The position numbers and the translations under genes are program-made. 8,580 nucleotides of DNA from Actinomycetes bacterium (GTDB taxonomy: Bacteria; Actinomycetota; Thermoleophilia; Solirubrobacterales; Solirubrobacteraceae). Below are positions 1 to 5,532 of this stretch, in pieces. Each line of letters begins with the position of its first letter. Position 1 is the first letter of the stretch. The notes below the pieces were generated by a model. That model was not told where the DNA came from, searched no databases, and worked only from the letters and a program-made list of their open reading frames with translations. The stretch is from assembly GCA_023404805.1 (NCBI GenBank), contig JAEYAL010000235.1, positions 1-8,580 on the forward strand. The letters are read 5' to 3'.

Positions 1-530
1 CCATGCGCCACCCGCTCCACGCGCGCGCCGAGCCGCACCTCGCCGCCGGCCGCGACGAGATCCACGGTGAGCTGCCGCGCGACGGCGCCGAAGTCGGTGA
101 TCGCCGACGCGGGGGAGTGCAGCGCCGCGACGCCGCTGACCGCCGGCTCGATCTGCCGCAGCTCAGCGGCATCGAGCATCCGCGCACCCGGCACGCCGTT
201 GGCGACCGACCGCCGGTGCAACTCGTCCAGGCGCCTGAGCTCGCCCGCGTGGGTGGCGACCACGACCTTGCCGCAGGCCTCGTACGGCAGCGCGTGCTCC
301 GCGCAATACGCCTGCATCAGCTCCATTCCCCGGCGGCAGAGGCGCGCCTTCAGCGAGCCCGGGGCGTAGTACACCCCGGCGTGCACCACGCCGCTGTTGC
401 GCCCGGTCTGGTGGAGCGCGAGCTGCGGCTCCTTCTCCAGCAGCACCACGGCCGCGCCGGGGTGCTGGCGCGCGAGCAGGCGAGCCACGGCCACACCGAG
501 AATCCCGCCGCCGACGACGCAGAACCGCAT
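1..530 (-). CDS. lhgO: L-2-hydroxyglutarate oxidase, N-terminal part (cut by window edge)
   Basis: Reading the minus strand from the ATG at 530 gives 176 full codons that stay open to the window edge. The protein is an FAD-dependent oxidoreductase of the DAO superfamily. It opens with a beta strand and a GGGILG dinucleotide-binding turn (residues 7-12), and the acidic ribose-binding end of the second strand is LLEKE (30-34). Residues 42-62 carry the family hallmark TGRNSGVVHAGVYY followed by PGSLKA, which is typical of LhgO/YgaF and human L2HGDH. Known members oxidise L-2-hydroxyglutarate to 2-oxoglutarate and pass electrons to the respiratory chain. The family is about 400 residues long, so somewhat under half is present and the substrate-binding C-terminal half is not visible. 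No clear Shine-Dalgarno precedes the ATG. A small ORF ends 32 bases upstream and may share its transcript. A related DAO-family oxidase is the main alternative. Confidence 0.88.
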   Translation of the reverse strand, partial: MRFCVVGGGILGVAVARLLARQHPGAAVVLLEKEPQLALHQTGRNSGVVHAGVYYAPGSLKARLCRRGMELMQAYCAEHALPYEACGKVVVATHAGELRRLDELHRRSVANGVPGARMLDAAELRQIEPAVSGVAALHSPASAITDFGAVARQLTVDLVAAGGEVRLGARVERVAH

Positions 531-562
531 GGAAGCCGCGTGCCGGGCGGGCGCGCCGGGCG

Positions 563-709
563 TCAGTCCATCAGGCCGCGTTTGACGGCGATCCGCCACC
601 GGACCCACATGCGGAGCATCACGCCCATGTCGAGGCCGAAGGCAGCTCCATGCCCGTACGGGCCGGTCACCCAGCGGGCGCGCATGCTCTCGATCGGTGA
701 CCGCCTCAT
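563..709 (-). CDS. Putative 48-residue small protein upstream of lhgO
   Basis: I do not recognise a named family. The minus strand reads from an ATG at 707-709 to a TGA at 563-565, giving 48 residues; an internal ATG at 685 would give 40. The middle contains WVTGPYGHGAAF, then a hydrophobic stretch rich in Met, Leu and Trp (about residues 25-39), and a basic end (RIAVKRGLMD). This looks like a short membrane-associated or amphipathic helix with a positive flank. The longer start is favoured because a TAGAGT hexamer sits 8 bases before it, as in leaderless actinobacterial genes. It lies 32 bases ahead of lhgO on the same strand and diverges from tig. It could instead be non-coding leader sequence of lhgO; no homology search was possible. 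Confidence 0.5.
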   Translation of the reverse strand: MRRSPIESMRARWVTGPYGHGAAFGLDMGVMLRMWVRWRIAVKRGLMD

Positions 710-717
710 GCCACGAG

Positions 718-723
718 ACTCTA
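718..723 (-). promoter_or_regulatory. Candidate -10 element (TAGAGT) for the small ORF / lhgO
   Basis: TAGAGT on the minus strand fits the actinobacterial TANNNT -10 consensus and ends 8 bases before the ATG at 709. This predicts an mRNA with almost no leader. No recognisable -35 hexamer is found at the usual distance. Confidence 0.35.
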
Positions 724-764
724 GATGAGGTACACGGAGGGGCCGCTCGCCGGTGCCGAAGCAT

Positions 765-770
765 TAATGT
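765..770 (+). promoter_or_regulatory. Candidate -10 element (TAATGT) for tig
   Basis: TAATGT lies in an AT-rich island (CATTAATGT) that stands out in this GC-rich DNA and ends 10 bases before the tig ATG at 781. Transcription would begin a few bases before or at the start codon, which would explain why no Shine-Dalgarno is seen. No good -35 hexamer is visible. Confidence 0.4.
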
Positions 771-780
771 GCTCCGTCTC

Positions 781-2169
781 ATGCCCGGTCCCGAAGTCAT
801 CGCCACCACAACCGAGCTCCCCGAATCGCGGGTGCGCCTCGAGGCCACCGTCCCGGCAGAGCTGCTCGAGCGCTCCGTCGAGCGCGCCGCGAAGGCCGTC
901 GGGCGCAACATGCGGGTCCCGGGCTTCCGCGCCGGCAAGGTGCCGCCGAAGCTCATCGTCCAGCGCATCGGCCGCGAGGCGATCGTCGACGAGGCGATCC
1001 GCGCCGACCTGAACGAGTGGTACGAGAAGGCGATCCGCGCCGCGAACATCCTGCCGATCGGCTCGCCCGAGGTCGGCGAGGTCGAGCTGCCCGAGGAGGG
1101 CAAGCCCTTCGTGTTCGCCGCCGAGGTCGGGGTGGTCCCGTCGGTCGACACGTCCGCCATCAAGGACCTCGAGGTCGGCAAGAGCAAGCCGGGCGTCGAC
1201 GACGAGGCGATCGACCGCGAGCTCGACCTGCTCCGCGACCGCTTCGCGCGCCTGGAGACCGCTGAGCGCCCCGTCGAAGATGGCGACTACGTCGTCATCG
1301 ACTACCTCGGCAAGCTCGACGGCGAGCCGTTCCCGGGCGGCGAGGGCAAGAACCAGCTGCTTGAGATCGGCTCCGGCCGCTTCATCCCGGGCTTCGAAGA
1401 GCAGCTCATCGGGCTCAAAGCGACCGACGAGAAAGTCATCACCGTCACCTTCCCGGAGGAGTACGGCGCTGCCGAGCTCGCTGGCCAGGAGGCGACGTTC
1501 GACATCGTCGTGCACGAGGTCAAGGCCAAGCAGCTGCCCGAGCTCGACGACGACTTCGCGCTCGAGGTCGGTGGCGTCGACACGATCGACGAGCTCCGCA
1601 AGGACATCTCGACCCGCCTGGCCGAGGGCGAGGAGCAGCGCCTGGAGCAGCTGTTCCGCCTCGCGACGATCGACGCGGCCGTCAAGAAGGCCGGCGTCGA
1701 GGTTCCCCGCGCGCTCGCGTACGAGTACGCGCACCAGGAGTTCCACCAGATGATCCACCGCTTCGAGCACCAGGGGATCAGCCAGGAGGTCTACCTGCAG
1801 TCGGTCGGCAAGACGCACGACGAGGTCGTCGAAGAGGCCGTGCCGTCGGCTGAGGTGCAGGTCGCCCGCCGCGCGGTCGTCCGCTCGGTCGTCGCCGCCG
1901 AGGGCCTGACGGCCACCGACGAAGAGGTCGAGGCCGCCATCGCGCCGCTGGCCGCGCAGGAGAAGGTCTCCGTCAAGAAGATCTGGGCGCGCTTGGAAGG
2001 CCGCGGCCAGATCGACGCCGTCCGCGCCGACCTCGCCGAGAACAAGGCTGTCGAGCTGCTCGTAGAGCGCGCGAAGGTGATCACGGTGGCTGCCGCCAAG
2101 AAGGCCGGCACCACCTACACGCCGTCGCGCGAAGAGCAAGACGCCGACCCCGGCACCTGGAACATCTGA
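781..2169 (+). CDS. tig: Trigger factor (ribosome-associated chaperone and prolyl isomerase)
   Basis: The 462-residue product has all three trigger factor domains in order. The N-terminal ribosome-binding domain (about 10-125) carries the signature loop GFRAGKVPP (48-56), which docks beside the nascent-chain exit tunnel. The FKBP-type peptidyl-prolyl isomerase domain spans about 165-250, from DYVVIDYLGKLDG to FDIVVHEVK. The helical C-terminal chaperone domain spans about 255-430 and ends in a short polar tail. Length and order are normal for the family. The frame stays open 28 codons upstream of the chosen ATG, but the family N-terminus (ELPESRVRLE here at 12-21) fits a start at 781, and a -10-like TAATGT lies just before it. 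GTG at 769 is a less likely start. The protein acts in the cytosol on nascent chains. A hairpin directly after the stop probably ends the transcript, so tig looks monocistronic. Confidence 0.96.
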   Translation: MPGPEVIATTTELPESRVRLEATVPAELLERSVERAAKAVGRNMRVPGFRAGKVPPKLIVQRIGREAIVDEAIRADLNEWYEKAIRAANILPIGSPEVGEVELPEEGKPFVFAAEVGVVPSVDTSAIKDLEVGKSKPGVDDEAIDRELDLLRDRFARLETAERPVEDGDYVVIDYLGKLDGEPFPGGEGKNQLLEIGSGRFIPGFEEQLIGLKATDEKVITVTFPEEYGAAELAGQEATFDIVVHEVKAKQLPELDDDFALEVGGVDTIDELRKDISTRLAEGEEQRLEQLFRLATIDAAVKKAGVEVPRALAYEYAHQEFHQMIHRFEHQGISQEVYLQSVGKTHDEVVEEAVPSAEVQVARRAVVRSVVAAEGLTATDEEVEAAIAPLAAQEKVSVKKIWARLEGRGQIDAVRADLAENKAVELLVERAKVITVAAAKKAGTTYTPSREEQDADPGTWNI

Positions 2170-2174
2170 TTCAC

Positions 2175-2209
2175 CCAGCGGGGAGATGCATCACACATCT
2201 CTCCGCTGG
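2175..2209 (+). terminator. Hairpin terminator after tig
   Basis: The arms CCAGCGGGGAGATG (2175-2188) and CATCTCTCCGCTGG (2196-2209) form a 14-bp stem with one G-U pair and a 7-base loop, starting 5 bases after the tig stop codon. No T-run follows, as is usual for hairpin terminators in high-GC actinobacteria. Confidence 0.75.
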
Positions 2210-2214
2210 TAACC

Positions 2215-2245
2215 CCTGGAACCCTCGTTTCGCGGGGCATCCAGG
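2215..2245 (+). terminator. Second, weaker hairpin after tig
   Basis: CCTGGA (2215-2220) pairs with TCCAGG (2240-2245). An inner CCC.CG / CG.GGG stem with one mismatch closes around a TTT loop. It stands 5 bases beyond the first hairpin, so the two may act as tandem terminators before the reductase gene. It is the weaker of the two and could be incidental. Confidence 0.4.
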
Positions 2246-2363
2246 AAGTTGCTGGCTCGGCCGCTGTGTGGGACCGGTCCTGCTCGCCCACGCCGACGCC
2301 GCCGGCGCTTACCTTCGTGGCGGAGGAGGCGCGCATTCCCGTACGCGTCGGCCGCCTCCGGAC

Positions 2364-2368
2364 AGGAG
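2364..2368 (+). promoter_or_regulatory. Ribosome binding site deciding the reductase start
   Basis: AGGAG lies 7 bases before the ATG at 2376. The frame is open for another 36 codons upstream, to an ATG at 2268, but those codons encode low-complexity residues and have no such site. The downstream ATG is therefore the likely start. Confidence 0.7.
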
Positions 2369-2375
2369 CACCTGG

Positions 2376-3467
2376 ATGCCACAAGGGGAGACACTGGCCG
2401 AGCCCACCGCACGTCGGCGGCTGCTCGATGCCGCGGCCGTGCTGACGACGCCGCTGCTGCCGGACGACTACCTCACGGCCGTCAACCCGCTCTGGGCGTT
2501 CAGCGAGCTGCGAGGCCGCGTCGAGCAGGTCATCCCGCGGACGGCCGACGCCGCCACCATCGTGATCCGCCCGAGCCGCCGCTGGCCCCGCCACCGCGCC
2601 GGCCAGCACGTCGCGCTCGGCGTCGACGTCAACGGCGTGCGGCACTGGCGCTCGTACTCGCTCACGTCGGATCCGGCCCGGCCGGACGGCTGCCTCAGCG
2701 TCACCGTCAAGCTCGTCGACGGCGGGGCGGTGTCGACCCAGCTCGTGCGCCGCGCCAAACCCGGCGACCTGGTGCGCCTCGGGCCGCCAGCCGGCGACTT
2801 CGGCCTCCCCGCGGAGGTCACGCGCGCGCCGCTGCTGCTCGTGACGGCCGGCAGCGGCATCACGCCTGTCATGGCGATGCTGCGCGCGCTTGAGCGCCAG
2901 GGCGCGATCCGCGACGTCGTCCACATCCATAGCGAGCGGAGCGCCGACGGCGTGATCTTCGGCGAAGCGCTGCGCGGCCTCGCGGCACGCAACCCGGGGG
3001 TCACGCTGCACGAGCGGCACACGGGCTCTGCGCCGCGGTTCGAGCCGTCTGAACTCGACGTGCTCTGCCCGGATTGGCGCGACCGCGAGATCTACGCCTG
3101 CGGGCCGTCCGGGCTGCTCGACGCGCTCGAGGAGCACATCGAGGGCGAGGGCCTGCTGCACCGCTTGCATGTGGAGCGCTTCCAGACCGCGCCCGTCCTG
3201 GCGGCGCCAGGCGACGGCGGCACCGTCCGCGCGTCGGTCGCGGGCACCACGTTCGACGCTCCCGCGGGCACCACGCTGCTCGTCGCCGCCGAGCAGGCCG
3301 GCCTCCCCGTCAAGAGCGGCTGCCGGATGGGCATCTGCCACACGTGCGTCTGCGAGCTGCGCTCCGGGCAGGTCCGCGACCTGCGCACCGGCGAGCTCAC
3401 CGACCAGCCCGGGCACATCCAGCTTTGCGTCACCGCCGCCGCTGGCGACGTGGACCTCGCCCTGTGA
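2376..3467 (+). CDS. Ferredoxin-type flavin reductase (FAD, NAD(P)H, 2Fe-2S), partner of the desaturase
   Basis: This 363-residue protein is a three-part electron-transfer chain. After an N-terminal extension (1-45, including PLLPDDYL) comes a ferredoxin-reductase FAD domain (about 45-145) with the flavin motif RSYS (92-95). The NAD(P)H domain (about 150-270) has LLVTAGSGITPVMAML (154-169) and YACGPSGLLDAL (240-251). A C-terminal plant-type 2Fe-2S ferredoxin domain (about 283-363) follows, with cysteines 316, 321, 324 and 351 in C-x4-C-x2-C-x26-C spacing. Such enzymes pass electrons from NAD(P)H through FAD and the cluster to an oxygenase or desaturase. The desaturase gene begins 67 bases after the stop. 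The same pairing is known for Mycobacterium tuberculosis Rv3230c and DesA3, so a role as desaturase reductase is likely. The protein has no membrane segments and is probably cytosolic at the membrane face. An AGGAG site supports the start. Confidence 0.9.
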   Translation: MPQGETLAEPTARRRLLDAAAVLTTPLLPDDYLTAVNPLWAFSELRGRVEQVIPRTADAATIVIRPSRRWPRHRAGQHVALGVDVNGVRHWRSYSLTSDPARPDGCLSVTVKLVDGGAVSTQLVRRAKPGDLVRLGPPAGDFGLPAEVTRAPLLLVTAGSGITPVMAMLRALERQGAIRDVVHIHSERSADGVIFGEALRGLAARNPGVTLHERHTGSAPRFEPSELDVLCPDWRDREIYACGPSGLLDALEEHIEGEGLLHRLHVERFQTAPVLAAPGDGGTVRASVAGTTFDAPAGTTLLVAAEQAGLPVKSGCRMGICHTCVCELRSGQVRDLRTGELTDQPGHIQLCVTAAAGDVDLAL

Positions 3468-3523
3468 CCCGATTTCGTTCCTCCGTACGGACGAGCGCCG
3501 CCGCGCGCGTCCCGAAGCACCTG

Positions 3524-3529
3524 AAGGAG
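3524..3529 (+). promoter_or_regulatory. Ribosome binding site of the desaturase gene
   Basis: AAGGAG lies 5 bases before the ATG at 3535 and is the strongest Shine-Dalgarno in the window. It fixes the start inside a frame that is open much further upstream across the reductase gene. Confidence 0.75.
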
Positions 3530-3534
3530 TGCGC

Positions 3535-4692
3535 ATGACCGCCACGCTCAGCACCGCCGACATCGACGCGCTCGGCGCCGAGCTCGACGCCCTCTACGAC
3601 GAGGTCAAGGCCGACCTCGGCGAGCGCGACCGCGCGTACATCGAAGGTGTCATCCAGACCCAGCGCCGCTTGGAGCTCGGCGGCCGCGCCGCCCTGCTCA
3701 TGTCGATCTTCCCGCCGGCCTGGCTCGCGGGCGTGACGATGCTGTCGACGTCGAAGATCATCTCCAACATGGAGATCGGCCACAACGTCATGCACGGCCA
3801 GTGGGACTGGATGCGCGACCCCGAGATCCATTCGACGACCTGGGAGTGGGACACCGCGTCGACGTCGGAGGGCTGGAAGCACACCCACAACTACCTGCAC
3901 CACACGTACACGAACGTGATCGGCAAGGACCGCGACCTCGGCTACACGATCATGCGCGTCAGCGGCGACCAGGAGTGGAAGCCGGTCTACCTCGCCCAGC
4001 CGCTCTACAACGTCGCCCTCGCCGCCACGTTCGAATGGGCCATCGCGCTCTACGACCTGGAGTTCGAGGAGCTGCTCAAGGGCAACCTCACCCTCGGCGA
4101 GTACGCGCGGCGCTACGTCGACATGAGCCGCAAGATCGCCGCGCAGTCGTTCAAGGACTACGTGGTCTGGCCGGCGCTCTCCGGCATCTCCGCGCCGACC
4201 ACGCTCGCCGCGAACCTCACGGCCAACGTGATCCGCAACGTCTGGGCCCACACGATCATCTTCTGCGGCCACTTCCCCGACGGCGGCGGCACCTTCACGG
4301 AGGAGGAGATCGAGGGGGAGTCGCGCGGCGAGTGGTACCTGCGGCAGATGGAGGGCTCGTGCAACATCGAAGGCGGCCCGCTGCTGCACCTGATGAGCGG
4401 CAACCTGAGCTACCAGATCGAGCACCACATCTTCCCGGACCTGCCGAGCAACCGGTACCAGGAGATCGCGCCGCGGGTCCAAGAGATCTGCGCGCGCTAC
4501 GGCGTCCCGTACACGACCGGACCGCTCCACAAGCAGTACGCGCAGGTCGTGAAGAAGATCGTGCGTTTCGCGTTCCCGGGCGGCAAGAAGTCGGCTGATG
4601 CTGCCGGGCAGGAGCCTGCTCCCACCGAGAAGCCCCGCTCCCAGCGGGAAAGCGAGCAGGCGCGCCGCGCGCCCCTGCGCTCGGCTGCCTGA
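3535..4692 (+). CDS. Membrane fatty acid (acyl-CoA) desaturase, DesA3-like
   Basis: The 385-residue protein is an integral membrane di-iron desaturase. The three histidine clusters that bind the iron pair are all present: HNVMH (83-87, within GHNVMHGQWDWM), HNYLHH (118-123) and QIEHH (294-298, followed by IFPDLPSNRY). HTIIFCGHFPDG (239-250) adds another conserved histidine region. Hydrophobic stretches at about 52-76, 152-174 and 207-245 are the likely membrane spans. The family inserts a double bond into fatty acyl chains using O2 and electrons from a reductase; M. tuberculosis DesA3 makes oleoyl from stearoyl-CoA. The regioselectivity of this protein cannot be read from sequence. The reductase gene directly upstream is the probable electron donor and the two probably share a transcript. 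Residues from about 350 to the end form a polar, charged, low-complexity tail with no recognisable function. A hairpin after the stop closes the unit. Confidence 0.92.
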   Translation: MTATLSTADIDALGAELDALYDEVKADLGERDRAYIEGVIQTQRRLELGGRAALLMSIFPPAWLAGVTMLSTSKIISNMEIGHNVMHGQWDWMRDPEIHSTTWEWDTASTSEGWKHTHNYLHHTYTNVIGKDRDLGYTIMRVSGDQEWKPVYLAQPLYNVALAATFEWAIALYDLEFEELLKGNLTLGEYARRYVDMSRKIAAQSFKDYVVWPALSGISAPTTLAANLTANVIRNVWAHTIIFCGHFPDGGGTFTEEEIEGESRGEWYLRQMEGSCNIEGGPLLHLMSGNLSYQIEHHIFPDLPSNRYQEIAPRVQEICARYGVPYTTGPLHKQYAQVVKKIVRFAFPGGKKSADAAGQEPAPTEKPRSQRESEQARRAPLRSAA

Positions 4693-4716
4693 GCGCGGAC
4701 GGCCCGAACGCCGATC

Positions 4717-4741
4717 CGGGTGGCGCCAGTGGCGTCACCCG
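4717..4741 (+). terminator. Hairpin terminator after the desaturase
   Basis: CGGGTGGCGCC (4717-4727) and GGCGTCACCCG (4731-4741) form an 11-bp stem with one G-U pair and a 3-base loop, 24 bases past the desaturase stop. A small GCCGC/GCGGC hairpin abuts it at 4741-4752. No T-run is seen. It probably separates the desaturase unit from clpP. Confidence 0.65.
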
Positions 4742-4835
4742 CCGCTCGCGGCGACTAGGCTCAGGCGGTCTGATCCTCCAGTCGATCCGCCATTGGTCGA
4801 ATCCACTGGTAAGCGAGCACGCGATGCCCGATCTT

Positions 4836-4892
4836 CGGCGGTAGCGCCGGGGGAAGGGCTAGTAGCCTGCACGCCAGGACACCCCTTCCCTC
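4836..4892 (+). promoter_or_regulatory. Nested inverted repeats in the region just upstream of clpP
   Basis: CGGCG/CGCCG (4836-4849, 4-base loop) is followed by a perfect 8-bp pair GGGAAGGG (4851-4858) and CCCTTCCC (4883-4890). The outer pair encloses GGCTA-G-TAGCC (4857-4867, sharing two bases with its left arm) and CCTG/CAGG (4866-4878). The block ends 22 bases before the clpP ATG. It may be a structured mRNA leader or an operator. TAGCCT at 4863-4868 could be a -10 element but has no convincing -35. Which of these applies cannot be decided from sequence. Confidence 0.35.
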
Positions 4893-4914
4893 CGCGAGAA
4901 AGTCACGCAGCAGC

Positions 4915-5499
4915 ATGAGCCCAATGGTCCCCATGGTCGTCGAGCAGACGTCCCGCGGTGAGCGCGCCTTCGACATCTACTCGAGGCTGCTCAACGAGCG
5001 GGTCATCTTCCTCGGCACCCCGGTCGACGACCAGATCGCGAACCTGATCGTCGCCCAGCTCCTGCACCTGGAGTCTGAGGACCCCGACAAGGACATCTCG
5101 ATCTACATCAACTCGCCGGGTGGCTCCGTGTACGCGGGCCTTGCCATCTACGACACGATGCAGTTCATCAAGCCCGACGTGTCGACCATGTGCATCGGCA
5201 TGGCGATGTCGATGGGCGCCGTGCTCCTCGCCGGCGGCGCACCGGGCAAGCGCATGGCGCTCCCGAACTCGAAGATCATGATCCACCAGGTTTCCTCCGG
5301 TTTCCAGGGCCAGGCCACCGACATCGAGATCCACGCCAAGGAGATCATCGACGTCCGGCACCGGCTTGACCACATCCTCGCCGAGCACACCGGTCAGGAT
5401 TACGACAAGGTCCGCAAGGACACCGAGCGCGACTACTTCCTGTCGTCGGAAGAGGCCAAGGACTACGGCCTGATCGACACGGTTCGCGCGTCGCGCTAA
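4915..5499 (+). CDS. clpP: ATP-dependent Clp protease proteolytic subunit ClpP
   Basis: The 194-residue product is a complete ClpP serine peptidase. The triad is Ser99 (in GMAMSMGA), His124 (in MIHQ) and Asp173 (in TERDYF). Its spacings of 25 and 49 residues equal those of E. coli ClpP. The oxyanion-region motif INSPGGSVYAG (65-75) and the C-terminal SSEEAKDYGLID (177-188) are intact. ClpP forms a double heptameric barrel that degrades proteins fed by ClpX or ClpC. The protein starts MSPMVPMVVEQTSRGER, almost where mature E. coli ClpP begins, so a propeptide is essentially absent. ATGs at 4924 and 4933 are alternative starts. No good Shine-Dalgarno is seen before 4915; GAGAA at 4896-4900 is too far away. 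clpX follows after 33 bases, so the two are probably co-transcribed. Only one clpP lies here, whereas many actinobacteria have adjacent clpP1 and clpP2. Confidence 0.96.
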   Translation: MSPMVPMVVEQTSRGERAFDIYSRLLNERVIFLGTPVDDQIANLIVAQLLHLESEDPDKDISIYINSPGGSVYAGLAIYDTMQFIKPDVSTMCIGMAMSMGAVLLAGGAPGKRMALPNSKIMIHQVSSGFQGQATDIEIHAKEIIDVRHRLDHILAEHTGQDYDKVRKDTERDYFLSSEEAKDYGLIDTVRASR

Positions 5500-5524
5500 A
5501 GCAGAGACCCCGGGAACCCGACTC

Positions 5525-5530
5525 CAGAGG
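5525..5530 (+). promoter_or_regulatory. Unusually close Shine-Dalgarno before clpX
   Basis: CAGAGG ends only 2 bases before the clpX ATG at 5533, tighter than normal spacing. No better placed in-frame start lies between it and the zinc-finger cysteines except a GTG at 5563, which would leave only two residues before Cys13. Translation may be weak or coupled to clpP, which ends 33 bases earlier. Confidence 0.35.
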
Positions 5531-5532
5531 AC

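Noticed and set aside
3..728. Plus-strand open frame of 241 codons at the left end
   Set aside because: It lies opposite lhgO and the small ORF. The minus-strand translation has unmistakable flavoenzyme motifs, while this one has none.
721..2139. Long minus-strand open frame (472 codons) opposite tig
   Set aside because: It is antisense to a fully recognisable trigger factor. Its product is dominated by Arg, Asp, Leu, Val and Ala, as expected from the complement of GC-rich codons, and shows no domain motif.
2115..3563. Minus-strand open frame of 482 codons opposite the reductase
   Set aside because: It crosses the tig end, both terminator hairpins and the whole reductase gene, and has no domain signature.
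4753..4914. ClgR operator ahead of clpP
   Set aside because: I looked for the CGC/GCG-type ClgR motif known upstream of actinobacterial clp genes, and found nothing closer than chance GC-rich matches.
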